A stretch of 64,000 nucleotides of DNA from Kappaphycus alvarezii (lineage: Eukaryota; Rhodophyta; Florideophyceae; Gigartinales; Solieriaceae), in the NCBI GenBank assembly GCA_002205965.3, contig NADL03000679.1, positions 1,087,666 through 1,151,665 on the forward strand. Reading direction: 5' to 3'. Positions 45,055 to 57,251 of the stretch are shown here, piece after piece. Within the stretch, counting starts at the first letter, position 1; each line of letters opens with the position of its first letter. The notes under the pieces are model-generated. The model worked only from the letters and a program-made list of their open reading frames with translations, did no database searches and had not been told where the DNA came from. Made by a program: the position numbers and the translations under genes.

Positions 45055-48000
45055 TTACTCATTACTTATCCAGAGAGAGCACCGACTGACCGGCAATTAA
45101 GTTATGAACTAAATGGATGGACCAAATCGGCCAGGTGCGGCGGGGAGCGCGATATGATGGCCATAGCCACCGACGACCACAAAGCGCAACTGATACGCTG
45201 GTAGATGCGTGTGCTAATAGTAGCTTCCGAGGTGTGCATATCCTGACTACAAGGGGTAAGAACTCTTCGATAAATGGCACCGTCTCCGAGAAGGGGCACC
45301 GAGGGAGTCGAAAACCAGAGGCTGGCATCGGAAACATTGGTCGCGGGAGGGCAGGGAGGGGCACCAGGCGTCTTGACAACTTGTGCTGTAGGTCCTGGAC
45401 ATTGCGGTGGTGAGTGAGTGCGGCAGACCCACCGACGACTTTCGTCGCTTTGGTGAGTGAGGACTGCTTGAACGCGGACGTCATGGCGACATCGCATGCG
45501 ATGGGCCGGTCCCAGCAGACCGGCTTCAGTGTCACGGGGGGTTGCCGAGGAGAATGCCGGCGGGCCTGTAGTCCGTACGGGGAGGAGACTCTCAACCTCA
45601 AACTCGTAGTCAAGGCCGGCGGAGCGGAAAAGTGCCACGTGAGCACATTGCGAACAGAGTTGTAGCGGTAAATGCGTCCAACTCTGAGACGCAGTGGTCT
45701 GCGACATGGTCATCATGGACATCCAGACCCTTCTGGCAATGGTGGCATTTCAAGGGCACGGAGTCTGTGTAGACCGGAGAGAAACTTTACCTTCAATGGG
45801 AGACCGAGTGCCTGCCCAGCATGATGCTCCAGTGCTCAGACGACACCTTCGTCGCAGTGGGGATGGGCATATCGGAACGCCGTGGCAGCGCTGTGAGGAA
45901 TGCCAAGCCGCGAATTTGGTGGCGGGTGGATATGCGCAAGCGGGAGGGGGCAGCGTCCAGAATGCTGGCGGCAACAGCCGCGTGCAGTGCGGGACCGATC
46001 CTGGAGAACCCGTGCGCCTAAGACGGAGGGGAAGACAAGCTTGTTCCCAGGCGTCATCCGTGAGGGGTACGTTCTGAAGCGCGCCGTAGGCGGACCGCTG
46101 CAGGGAGTCAAACTCAGCTGCAGTCTCAGGGGCGTGCTGAGGGCCAGCACGCCGAAACGCTTCAAGCACGCGGCATGCAGAGGCACATAGGCGGTGCATG
46201 TGGAAACGAGCCCGGGGGTCTCAGACCTCTTCCAGCAACGCAAGGGTGCGGCGGCACCCCTCTACCTTGCTGCGTAATAATGTCTTGGTGAAGGCAGCGT
46301 TACCCAACGGGGCCGCAAGGAGCTCAAAGCCGTCGCCAGCGCATTCCGAGAACGGGAACTCGGTCAGGAAGGCCGCGTGGTCAACTGGCGAAGTGTGCAG
46401 CCAGGAGATGCGGGTCTTGTGGTGGTTCATAAGCAGACCATAAGACGGGCCGGAGAGCGCGAGGAACCGTAGGGCTCGCCGTTGACCATCGGGTGACCCA
46501 ATCATTGTGCCGTCATCAGCTTACCACTAATTAAAAATGATACCCTCCTTCTCGGCGACCCGTCGGATTAGCGGCGGGATCGTCAACGCAAAAAGCAGCA
46601 TACTCGCAGGGTCCCTTCCTGGGTTCCCTGGGCGCTAGAAAGGATCGTCTGCTCCCGATTTCGGACGATTAGCGATGGTCGGGAGCGCCATACACCATGT
46701 TTGCAAATCGGGCGAGCGAGAGGGCACGGGATGGGCACATGTCCAGCATTGCTTGCCGATCAAAGCAGTTTAAGGCCTTTCGAGCATCGATGAGGACGGT
46801 GGCAACGTTTTGGTCCGATGAAACCCTTCGACACATGGTGCGCACGTTACGGACGATAGCATCCATGCCGGCCTTGATGCCATTGGCGTTTGGCCCCATT
46901 TTCGAGTTCTAACCGCTGGCCTTCGATTCCCTGGGTTCGCCTTCCCTGCAACAATCCTCTTCATCGAGGGTCTCTTGCCGCGCATCGCGGAGAAGTTCAA
47001 CACATCCGTTGTAGTTATCCGCACGCGCATCAATAGGCGCAATCGCCTAGTTGCGTGTGCGGAGAACTACAAAGGATGTGATGAACTTCTCCGCGATCCG
47101 CGGCATGAGACCTTCTAAGAGGAGGATGGTCGCAGGGGAAGGGGGACCCAAGGAACCGAAGGCCCGCCGTTGAAACTCGGAAAATGGGGCCCTGTGTCGG
47201 GTTGCCTAAGGGCGGGGGGAGTCGACGCGACAGTTTTCGCTCCAGGTTGGTCACCTTGCATTTGCCATTTGGAATGGGGCAAGAAAGTCGCGAGTTTCAT
47301 CGATTGCCGCAGGGAGCACTGTCTTCTTAACCAGGCGGCGGAGGACTGACCCAACAGCGACGGGCCGGATCTTGTCTGGCTCTGGCCCACGCGGAAGCGG
47401 AGTTGCAGCAGCCGCGAGAGGCAGGACAGAGCATGGCAGGTCGCCTCTTGCGAACCGCCCAACGAGTTGAGCGAGGGCCCTCTTCCCCGTGACTCCACCT
47501 TCTGGGCTCACTGAAGTCTGGAAGAGGAGGTGAAACCAACGCCAGAGTCCTAGGTCCAGCAGACGTATTGTGGGAGATGCTGCGGACCGCAAACTCGACT
47601 GCATCACTTGTGACAGCGAGGGAGGGGGTGGGAGGCGGTCAGCTGTCAGCGGTTCGACGGGGCACCGCGGTTGTGGGTGTAGGGTGCGGAGCGATTGGAT
47701 GGTCTGCGGGTCGTTAACGTCTGCTAGCGAGGCGTTGTGAAGGGACCATATTTGGCCTTGGCGTGGCGGGGCATCGGCGGCAACCCTTCCGTGCGGCGAG
47801 CCCGACGCCCAGTGCTGGTCGCGGGCGGGGACGATACTTTTCATTCCATTCGGAGCAGCATGGCGTGCAGTAGGCTTCGGATCATGCACGGGTCACTTAG
47901 TACCAAGGCGAGCCCGCCAGATGCGAGAGCTCAGCGTTAATCGTTGGCTCTCCGAATGTTTCCATCCGTCTTCGCCCCGGAGGGTGCGACGCATGACGGC

Positions 48001-48970
48001 GGTCGGGAGCATGTGGAGGTGAAGGAGAGCACGGTACGAGACGTCGCCGCCCCGGGCGTTCGCGGCAGCACGGACCAGCTTGATGAACAAGAGTATAAAA
48101 TGCTTGAGGCATGGGAAGGGGATGTTCCTGAAAGATGTCGGCTTCTCGGTATGGGTGCGAAGAACTTCTTCATGAATGGGCAGGGCAGGTGGATTAGGGG
48201 AAGCCCCCATAGAGAAGGGGAGGGGGAGGGGAGTGTTGGGTTTAGGAGGGGATTACTGGCGAGAAGCCGTGCTCCATTGCGATCCGTTGGGCGAGGGGAG
48301 TGCGACGACCTCTTCTTTCACGGGATATGCGGACGAAGGGGCAATCGAAGAGTCGGCTGGGACTTCAACCATGTCCGCGTTCTCGGCGAGCGGCGGAGCG
48401 GTTGGCAGCACGACCGCCGAGGTGGTCGGGGCAACGCAGCCTTCGTGGGTTGGTGGTTGGAGGCAGTGGGGCCGTGAACACGTCGGAATTATCCACGCGG
48501 GCCACGGCCTTTATTCTCCAGATGTTGGAGCAACGGTGTGTGGGAGGGGCCGGAGGGCGAGGTCGGCCAGGAGGCCGAGGGTGGCCTTGTTAAAAGTAAG
48601 GACGGAAGGTACCTTGGTGGCCGAGGGTCCTGGGGGCGGTGTGGGAGCAAGGGGTGGGCCTTAGAAGGTGGTGATCGGAGAGGCAGCGGTGGCGGTCGGG
48701 TTGAAGGCATCCATAGGTTCGACGACAGTTGGGTCGGCGGCGGGGGAACGTTGGCAGTGTGGGCGTTGTGCGGGGCCTGGCGCAGGGCCTGGTGGGCAGC
48801 ATCGAGGGCATTGCGGAGGGCTTCGCTTGATTCCACTGGGCACTATGCGGGTTTGAGTCGGCTGGGCTCATGGTGGCACGGCTCTCTCTGGCGGGGAAGG
48901 CCGCGTCGCCTTCTGCAGCCCGTTCGGAGAGTTCGGCGAAGCCGTCGGTCGGGGACTTCACTGGGCACAC
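45055..48970 (-). mobile_element. Near full-length LINE copy, decayed
   Basis: The tail (GAGAGAGCACCGACTGACCG) is at the left and the 5' end at about 48970. Reading on the - strand: a Pro-rich leader (48970-48250), the FRNIPFPCLKHF and LHLHMLPTAVMRRTLRGEDG block (48150-47950), RT fingers with DKIRPVAVGSVLRRLV (about 47380-47330), GIKAGMDAIVRN and VATVLIDARKALN (46880-46780), a thumb region (46505-46200), and the C-terminal RIYQRISCALWSSVAMAI (45200-45140). The catalytic YADD region near 46520 is damaged. A foldback insertion (46892-47255) splits the RT. Several frame changes make it inactive. Confidence 0.8.
46892..47255. mobile_element. Foldback made of two inverted LINE fragments inside the RT
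   Basis: Arms 46892-47039 and 47044-47195 are imperfect reverse complements around the 4-base centre CAAT. Each arm is the C-terminal coding part of a LINE (the AFDSLG ... RIAEKF region), one in each orientation, and the right arm runs on to about 47255. The host LINE reads FLAPFQMAN just right of the insert and NGIKAGMDA just left of it, codons that are adjacent in the array copies. Short related flanks (GGCGTTTGG and GCCATTTGG) may be a decayed target duplication. Confidence 0.75.
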
Positions 48971-48984
48971 TCCGAATGAGTAAT

Positions 48985-49110
48985 GAGTGAGGATCCTGAA
49001 AGAAGTTTAATGCATTCAGTGTCTACCGGGGACTGCGCACGTCCTAACTATACGGCTATCCTTCTTGTGTACGTGTAACAGTGTACATCAAATAGTTTCT
49101 ACGGTTTCCA
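48985..49110 (-). mobile_element. LINE tail remnant, D-type
   Basis: GAAGTTTAATGCATTCAGTG plus CTACCGGGGACTGCGCACGT and CCTAACTATACGG matches the tail at about 63440-63510 nearly base for base. It defines a LINE subfamily distinct from the array copies. It directly follows the 5' end of the 45-49 kb LINE. Confidence 0.65.
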
Positions 49111-49124
49111 CGTGTGGTAACTTT

Positions 49125-49227
49125 ATGGCATCAGTAATACGGGTGTCCGCTGCGGGATCCGACTATACTGTATTGCTAGCTAAGAGCTAACCGGGTGGTC
49201 CACGTCGGCCACGTGCGCACGTGGTAT
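49125..49227 (-). mobile_element. LINE tail remnant, E-type, cut by the array
   Basis: ATACGGGTGTCCGCTGCGGG, then TAAGAGCTAACCGGG and CCACGTGCGCACGTGG, matches the tails at 8255 and 44390. It stops at 49227, where the first array unit begins. It is thus a tail whose body is absent, and whose place is taken by the 3' end of the next LINE. Confidence 0.65.
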
Positions 49228-51530
49228 GAAGAAACTTTACTTCATTGAGTATCTATTTACTTCATTGAGTATCTATCGTGTACACTGCAGGACTGACTAT
49301 ACGGCTAAGAACTAACCGGATGTTCCACGTCAGGCACGTGCAGTGGGGCTCGCGATAGAATCGCCATTGCAACAGAAGACCACAGTGTGCAACTAATGCG
49401 CTGATAAATACGTCTGCGGATCACTGCTGTGGTTGTGTTGAACTTCTCTGCGATGCGCGGGATGAAGTCTTCGAGAACAGATAGAGGCGGGGGATGGGGC
49501 ACCCAAGGAGTCGAAAGCCAGGGGCTGAAACTTGAAGTTCGGTTCCTGGAGGGTGTTGTGCGAAGGGGGGGATGCGGCGTACCAGTTTGCGCTCCAGGTC
49601 TTGACTTTGTCTCGGTGGGCAATGTCGGCGGCGCCGCCGGCCATTTGGTGGCCCTTGTGCGCACGCCTTGTTTGAACGGCGAGACAAGGTTAGGTCGCAG
49701 GCTATGGGGCGGACCTGTTGGCCTGTGGGCAGGGGGGGGGTTGTATGAGAATGTCCGCAGGGCGGATATTCGTTCCCGGGACAAGGAGCGGGACTTCGTA
49801 TTGGCAGTCCAGGCCCGCGCGCGAGCAACGTGGTAGGCGAAAACGTTGCGCAGCGAGTTGTGGCGGTGCGGGCGGCCGAAGCCGGCAGGGCAAGGTCAGC
49901 CGCGTGGTCCCAGTGCGTCCAAGTTTGGTTGCAGTGGGCAGGTGAGCGGGCGGGAGTCGTCGTATACGGGGAGGCCTAGGTGCCGGCGGATCATGGTCTG
50001 CCAGTGGGCCGAGGACACCACCGTAGCGGTTGTGGGGTGAGCGATGAGAAAAGCGGCGGCGGGGCTGTTCCGGAACGCCAGGCCACGAATCCGATGTCGA
50101 ACTTCTTGAGTGCTGTGCTGAGCCGGGTTGGGGTGTGTCAACCATGAGTCGTCACGCCAGTGGACCTTGCCTGTGCCTCCTGCTGCACACCATTTAAGAA
50201 GGTTTGGAGGTTGGATGGTTTGGCAGCAAGCAGGCATGGGTCAAAGGGCCAGGTCGACGGAGTACGGGCGCCCAGGGATACATTGCAGGAAATCACGGAT
50301 TCGCGGCAAGGCTTGTCGGACCAGGAACGCCCTGTCACCTCGGTATCGGTGACCAGAGACGGCGGCAGAACGTTGCGTGGTGTACGATGCCGATCTCTCA
50401 CGTGCCGGAACCGCGTCGATGATACTAGCTGCGACCGAGCCGTGTAGGAACGGGAGATGAGGGTAAATCCCTGACCTCCCTGGCGATGGTAGCGTGACTT
50501 GGTCCCATGCAGTGTCTGTGAGGGCGATCCCGTGTAGCTCCGAGTAAGACGACCTCTGCAGGGCGTCAAAGGCTTGTGCAGCGGGGGCCGAGTGTTGTGG
50601 GTCGGCGAGCCGGAACGCGTGGGTGACGAGGCATGCCGACGCGCACAGCCGGTGCATGTGGAAACGGGCGCGGGGGTCACGAACGTGGGTCAGCAGTCGG
50701 AGGGTGCGGCGGCACCCATCGACCTTGCCCGTAGGTATGCATCGGTGAAGGCCCGGTTGCCCATCGGCGCTCCTAGGAGCTCGAAGCCGTCGCGCGAGCA
50801 CTCGGACAGAGAAAAACCGGAGGAATTCCGTGCGGTCCGGCAGGAGCGTGTTCGGCCAGTAATGCGCGTCTTCCTCGCGTTGACATAGAGGCCACAGCCG
50901 GACCCTCAGCCTGCAGGAGGCGGAGAGCACGGCGCAGACCCTGAGTGTCCCTATGAGGTCCCGTCGTCCGCGTACCATTGATTCAGCACGATGTTGCTGT
51001 CCTCGGCGATTTTCCGATTAGTGGTTGGATCGTGAGGGAAAACAGCAACATACTGGCCGGGTCGCCCTGCTGGGTGCCCTGAGCACTCGAGATGACCGTG
51101 TTCTGGCGATTCGGTATAAGCAACGGTGGCTGAGTACGACCGTATATCATATTCACGAAGCGGGCCAGAGAAGGAGCGAGTGCTGGAAGTTGGACAGCAT
51201 TGACTGGCGATCAACGCGGTTGAAAGCGTTGTGCGCGTCAATGAGGACCGTGGCAACATGCGGAGCACCAGTGAAACGGCGAAGCAGGGTGCGGGTGTCA
51301 TGGATGACCGCGTCCATCCCGGCCTTGATACCGTTGGCCGTTTGGAATGGCGCGAGGAAGTCTCGAGAGTCATCGATGGCGCTCGGCAGCAGCGTCTTGG
51401 TGACGATGCGGCGGAGGACCGATCCCACAGCGATGGGACGGATTTTGTCCGGTTTCGGCCGTAGCGGGAGTAATGTTGCGGCAGCGAGCAGGGGCAGGAC
51501 CGAGTCCGGCAGTTCCCCACATATCGAAGT
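49228..51530 (-). mobile_element. Array unit 1, LINE, 5'-truncated, long form, type A
   Basis: It includes the 3' tail, where a TTTACTTCATTGAGTATCTA unit is duplicated, then endonuclease, thumb, palm and part of the fingers. It ends just before the block that in unit 6 encodes the finger helices. It reads QGTQQGDPASML- and WYADDGTS-like motifs near 51070 and 50970, VLIDAHNAFNRVDRQSML near 51200, and an IRPIAVGSVLRR segment near 51430. Type A markers: CAAGGAGCG, CCCAAGGAGTCG, TTGTATGAGAATG and CATAGAGGCCACAGCC. Small indels break the frame. Confidence 0.88.
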
Positions 51531-53252
51531 GAAGAAACTTTACTTCATTGAGTATCTATCGTATACACTGCAGGACTGACTATACGGCTAAGAACTAACC
51601 GGATGTTCCACGTCAGGCACGTGCAGTGGGGCTCGCGATAGAATCGCCATTGCAACAGAAGACCACAGTGTGCAACTAATGCGCTGATAAATACGTCTGC
51701 GGATCACTGCTGTGGTTGTGTTGAGCTTCTCTGCGATGCGCGGGATGAAGTCTTCGAGAACAGAATGGAGGCGGGGGATGGGGCACCCAGGAGTCGAAAG
51801 CCAGGGGCTGAAACTTGAAGTTCGGTTCCTGGAGGGTGTTGTGCGAAGGGGGGGGATGCGGCGTACCAGTTTGCGCTCCAGGTCTTTGACTTTGTCTCGG
51901 TGGGCAATGTCGGCGGCGCCGCCGGCCATTTGTGTGGCCCTTGTGCGCACGCCTTGTTTGAACGGCGAGACAACGGTTAGGTCGCAGGCTATGGGGCGGA
52001 CCTGTTGGCCTGTGGGCAGGGGGGGGGTTGTATCAGAATGTCCGCAGGGCGGATATTCGTTCCCGGGACAAGCAGCGGGACTTCGTATGGCAGTCCAGGC
52101 CCGCAGCGCGAGCAACGTGGTAGGCGAAAACGTTGCGTAGCGAGTTGTGGCGGTGCGGGCGGCCGAAGCCGGCAGGGCAAGGTCCGCCGCGTGGTCTCCA
52201 GTGCGTCCATAGTTTGGTTGCAGTGGGCGCAGGTGAGCGGGCGGGAGTCGTCGTATACGGGGAGGCCGAGGTGCCGGCGGATCATGGTCTGCCAGTGGCC
52301 GAGGACACCACCGTAGCGGTTGTGGGGTGAGCGATGAGAAAAGCGGCGGCGGGGCTGTTCCGGAACGCCAGGCCACGAATCCGATGTCGAACTTCTTGAG
52401 TGCTGTGCTGAGCCGGGTTGGGGTGTGTCACCATGAGTCATCACGCCAGTGGACCCTTGCCTGTGCCTCCTGCTGCACACCATTTAAGAAGGTTTGGAGG
52501 TTGGATGGTTTGGCAGCAAGCAGGCATGGGTCAAATGGGCCAATGTCGACGGAGTACGGGCGCCCAGGGATACATTGCAGGAAGTCACGGATTCGCGGCA
52601 AGGCTTGTCGGACCAGGAACGCCCTGTCACCCCGGTATCGGTGACCAGAGACGGCGGCAGAACGTTGCGTGGTGTACGATGCCGATCTCTCACGTGCCGG
52701 AACCGCGTCGATGATACTAGCTGCGACCGAGCCGTGTAGGAACGGGGAGATGAGGGTAAACCCTGACCTCCCTGGCGATCGGTAGCGTGACTTGGTCCCA
52801 TGCAGTGTCTGTGAGGGCGATCCCGTGTAGCTCCGAGTAAGACGACCTCTGCAGGGCGTCAAAGGCTTGTGCAGCGGGGGCCGAGTGTTGTGGGTCGGCG
52901 AGCCGGAACGCGTGGGTGACGAGGCATGCCGACGCGCACAGCCGGTGCATGTGGAAACGGGCGCGGGGGTCACGAACGTGGTCAGCAGTCGGAGGGTGCG
53001 GGGCACCCTCGACCTTGCCCGTAGGTATGCATCGGTGAAGGCCCGGTTGCCCATCGGCGCTCCTAGGAGCTCGAAGCCGTCGCGCGAGCACTCGGACAGA
53101 GGAAATCGCGGAGGAATCCGTGCGGTCCGGCAGGAGCGTGTTCGGCCAGTGAATGCGCGTCTTCCTCGCGTTGACGTAGAGGCCGACAGCCGGACCCTCA
53201 GCCTGCAGGAGGCGGAGAGCACGGCGCAGACCCTGGAGTGTCCCGACATATC
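51531..53252 (-). mobile_element. Array unit 2, LINE, 5'-truncated, short form, type B
   Basis: It covers the tail, endonuclease and thumb and stops at GTGTCCCGA, just before the YADDG codons, so it has no RT active site. Type B markers: GTGGGGCTCGCG, CAAGCAGCG, TTGTATCAGAATG, GACGTAGAGGCCGACAGCC. The coding part reads RPADILIQPPP and VRPIACDLTVVSPFKQGV in separate frames. Confidence 0.88.
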
Positions 53253-54972
53253 GAAGAAACTTACTTCATTGAGTATCTATCGTGTACACTGCAGGACTGA
53301 CTATACGGCTAAGAACTAACCGGATGTTCCACGTCAGGCACGTGCAGTGGGGATCGCGATAGAATCGCCATTGCAACAGAAGACCACAGTGTGCAACTTA
53401 TCCGCTGATAAAGACGTCTGCGGATCACTGCTGTGGTTGTGTTGAGCTTCTCTGCGATGCGCGGGATGAAGTCTTCGAGGAACAGAATGGAGGCGGGGGA
53501 TGGGGCACCCAGGGAATCGAAAGCCAGGGGCTGAAACTTGAAGTTCGGTTCCTGGAGGGTGTTGTGCGAAGGAGGGGGATGCGGCGTACCAGTTTGCGCT
53601 CCAGGTCTTTGACTTTGTCTCGGTGGGCAATGTCGGCGGCGCCGCCGGCCATTTGTGTGGCCCTTGTGCGCACGCCTTGTTTGAACGGCGAGACAACGGT
53701 TAGGTCGCAGGCTATGGGCGGACCTGTTGGCCTGTGGGCAGGGGGGGGGTTGTATCAGAATGTCCGCAGGGCGGATATTGTTCCCGGGACAAGCAGCGGA
53801 CTTCGTACTGGCAGTCCAGGCCCGCAGCGCGAGCAACGTGAGGCGAAAACGTTGCGTAGCGATTGTGGCGGTGCGGGCGGCCGAAACCGGCAGGCAAAGG
53901 TCCGCCGCGTGGTCTCCAAGTGGCGTCCATAGTTTGGTTGCAGTGGGCGCAGGTGAGCGGGCGGGAGTCGTCGTATACGGGGAGGCCGAGGTGCCGCGGA
54001 TCATGGTCTGCCAGTGCGCCGAGGACACCACCGTAGCGGTTGTGGGTGAGCGATGAAAAAGCGGCGGCGGGCTGTTCCGGAACGCCAGGCCGCGAATCCG
54101 ATGTCGAACTTCTTGAGTGCTGTGCTGAGCCGGGTTGGGGTGTGTCACCATGAGTCATCACGCGCAGTGGACCCTTGCCTGTGCCTCCTGCTGCACACCA
54201 TTTAAGAAGGTTTGGAGGTTGGATGGTTTGGCAAGCAAGCAGGCTTGGGTCAAATGGGCCAATGTCGACGGAGTACGGGCGCCCAGGGATACATTGCAGG
54301 AAGTCACGGATTCGCGGCAACGCTTGTCGGACCAGGAACGCCCTGTCACCCCGGTATCGGTGACCAGAGACGGCGGCAGAACGTTGCGTGGTGTACGATG
54401 CCGACCTCTCACGTGCCGGAACCCGCGTCGATGATACTAGCTGCGACTGAGCCGTGTAGAAACGGGGAGATGAGGGTGGAAACCCTGACCTCCGTGTCGA
54501 ATCGGTAGCGTGACTTGGTCCCATGCGGCGTCTGTGAGGGCGATCCCGTGTAGCTCCGAGTAAGACGACCTCTGCAGGGCTCAAAGGCTTGTGCAGCGGG
54601 GGCGAGTGTTGTGGGTCGGCGAGCCGGAACGCGTGGGTGACGAGGCATGCCGACGCGCACAGCCGGTGCATGTGGAAACGGGCGCGGGGGTCACGAAACG
54701 TGAGTCAGCAGTCGGAGGGTGCGGCGGCACCCCTCGACTTGCCCCGTAGGTATGCATCGTGAAGGCCCGGTTGCCATCGGCGCTCCTAGGAGCTCGAAGC
54801 CGCGCGAGCACTCGGACAGAGGAAATTCGCGGAGGAAGTCGTGCGGTCCGGCAGGAGCGTGTTCGGCCAGTGAATGCGCGTCTTCCTCGCGTTGACATGA
54901 GACCAACAGCCGGACCCTCAGCCTGCAGGAGGCGGAGAGCACGGCGCAGACCCTGGAGTGTCCCGACATATC
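53253..54972 (-). mobile_element. Array unit 3, LINE, 5'-truncated, short form, type C
   Basis: Same truncation point as unit 2. Type C markers: GTGGGGATCGCG, CTTATCCGCTGATAAAGACG, CCAGTGCGCCGAGG and GACATGAGACCAACAGCC. Unit 5 shares these markers from end to end. It has more small deletions than its neighbours, mostly one base in G or C runs, so no long frame survives. Confidence 0.88.
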
Positions 54973-57251
54973 GAAGAAACTTTACTTCATTGAGTATCTA
55001 TCGTGTACACTGCAGGACTGACTATACGGCTAAGAACTAACCGGATGTTCCACGTCAGGCACGTGCAGTGGGGCTCGCGATAGAATCGCCATTGCAACAG
55101 AAGACCACAGTGTGCAACTAATGCGCTGATAAACGTCTGCGGATCACTGCTGTGGTTGTGTTGAGCTTCTCTGCGATGCGCGGGATGAAGTCTTCGAGGA
55201 ACAGAATGGAGGCGGGGGATGGGGCACCCAGGGAATCGAAAGCCAGGGGCTGAAACTTGAAGTTCGGTTCCTGGAGGGTGTTGTGCGAAGGAGGGGGGAT
55301 GCGGCGTACCAGTTTGCGCTCCAGGTCTTTGACTTTGTCTCGGTGGGCAATGTCGGCGGCGCCGCCGGCCATTTGTGTGGCCCTTGTGCGCACGCCTTGT
55401 TTGAACGGCGAGACAACGGTTAGGTCGCAGGCTATGGGGCGGACCTGTTGGCCTGTGGGCAGGGGGGGGTTGTATCAGAATGTCCGCAGGGCGGATATTC
55501 GTTCCCGGGACAAGCAGCGGGACTTCGTATTGGCAGTCCAGGCCCGCAGCGCGAGCAACGTGGTAGGCGAAAACGTTGCGTAGCGAGTTGTGGCGGTGCG
55601 GGCGGCCGAAGCCGGCAGGGCAAAGGTCCGCCGCGTGGTCTCCAAGTGCGTCCATAGTTTGGTTGCAGTGGGCGCAGGTGAGCGGGCGGGAGTCGTCGTA
55701 TACGGGGAGGCCGAGGTGCCGGCGGATCATGGTCTGCCAGTGGGCCGAGGACACCACCGTAGCGGTTGTGGGGTGAGCGATGAGAAAAGCGGCGGCGGGG
55801 CTGTTCCGGAACGCCAGGCCACGAATCCGATGTCGAACTTCTTGAGTGCTGTGCTGAGCCGGGTTGGGGTGTGTCACCATGAGTCATCACGCGCAGTGGA
55901 CCTTGCCTGTGCCTCCTGCTGCACACCATTTAAGAAGGTTTGGAGGTTGGATGGTTTGGCAGCAAGCAGGCTGGGTCAAATGGGGCCAATGTCGACGGAG
56001 TACGGGCGCCCAGGGATACATTGCAGGAAATCACGGATTCGCGGCAAGGCTTGTCGGACCAGGAACGCCCTGTCACCCCGGTATCGGTGACCAGAGACGG
56101 CGGCAGAACGTTGCGTGGTGTACGATGCCGACCTTCACGTGCCGGAACCGCGTCGATGATACTAGCTGCGACCGAGCCGTGTAGAACGGGAGATGAGGGT
56201 AAACCCTGACCTCCGTGGCGAATCGGTAGCGTGACTTGGTCCCATGCAGCGTCTGTGAGGGCGATCCCGTGTAGCTCCGAGTAAGACGACCTCTGCAGGG
56301 CGTCAAAGGCTTGTGCAGCGGGGGCCGAGTGTTGTGGGTCGGCGAGCCGGAACGCGTGGGTGACGAGGCATGCCGACGCGCACAGCCGGTGCATGTGGAA
56401 ACGGGCGCGGGGTCACGAACGTGAGTCAGCAGTCGGAGGGTGCGGCGGCACCCATCGACCTTGCCCCGTAGGTATGCATCGGTGAAGGCCCGGTTGCCCA
56501 TCGGCGCTCCTAGGAGCTCGAAGCCGTCGCGCGAGCACTCGGACAGAGGAAATCGCGGAGGAATCCGTGCGGTCCGGCAGGAGCGTGTTCGGCCAGTGAA
56601 TGCGCGTCTTCCTCGCGTTGACGTAGAGGCCGACAGCCGGACCCTCAGCCTGCAGGAGGCGGAGAGCACGGCGCAGACCCTGGAGTGTCCCGATGAGGGT
56701 CCCGTCGTCTGCGTACCATTGATTCAGCACGATGTTGCTGTCCTCGGCGATTTTCCGATTAGTGGTTGAATCGTGAGGGAAAAAGCAACATACTGGCCGG
56801 GTCGCCCTGCTGGGTGCCCTGAGCACTCGAGATGACCGTGTTCTGGCGATTCGGTATAAGCAACGGTGGCTGAGTACGACCATATATCATATTCACGAAG
56901 CGGGCCAGAGAAGGAGCGAGTGCTGGAAGTTGGGACAGCATTGACTGGCGATCAACGCGGTTGAAAGCGTTGTGCGCGTCAATGAGGACCGTGGCAACAT
57001 GCGGAGCACCAGTGAAACGGCGAAGCAGGGTGCGGGTGTCATGGATGACCGCGTCCATCCCGGCCTTGATACCGTTGGCCGTTTGGAATGGCGCTCGAGA
57101 GTCAGCAGCGTCTTGGTGACGATGCGGCGGAGGACCGATCCCCAGCGATGGGACGGATTTTGTCCGGTTTCGGCCCGTAGCGGGAGTAATGTTGCGGCAG
57201 CGAGCAGGGGCAGGACAGGACCGAGTCCGGCAGTTCCCCACATATCGAAGT
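54973..57251 (-). mobile_element. Array unit 4, LINE, 5'-truncated, long form, type B
   Basis: It shares type B markers with unit 2 (GTGGGGCTCGCG, GACGTAGAGGCCGACAGCC) but extends through the RT palm to the same break point as unit 1 (GGCAGTTCCCCA). The palm is present: WYADDGTLIG near 56715, IYGRTQPPLLIPNRQNTVIS near 56850 and VLIDAHNAFNRVDRQSML near 56960. A roughly 25-base deletion is visible near 57095-57105 relative to units 1 and 6. Confidence 0.88.

Noticed and set aside
46892-47195. Twin-priming inversion of a single LINE insertion
   Set aside because: Both arms cover the same region of the element. Twin priming would give adjacent, non-overlapping parts.
48538-48990. 150-codon Gly/Arg/Trp-rich + strand frame
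   Set aside because: Antisense of the Pro-rich leader of the 45-49 kb LINE. Similar antisense frames across 49-63 kb were left out for the same reason.
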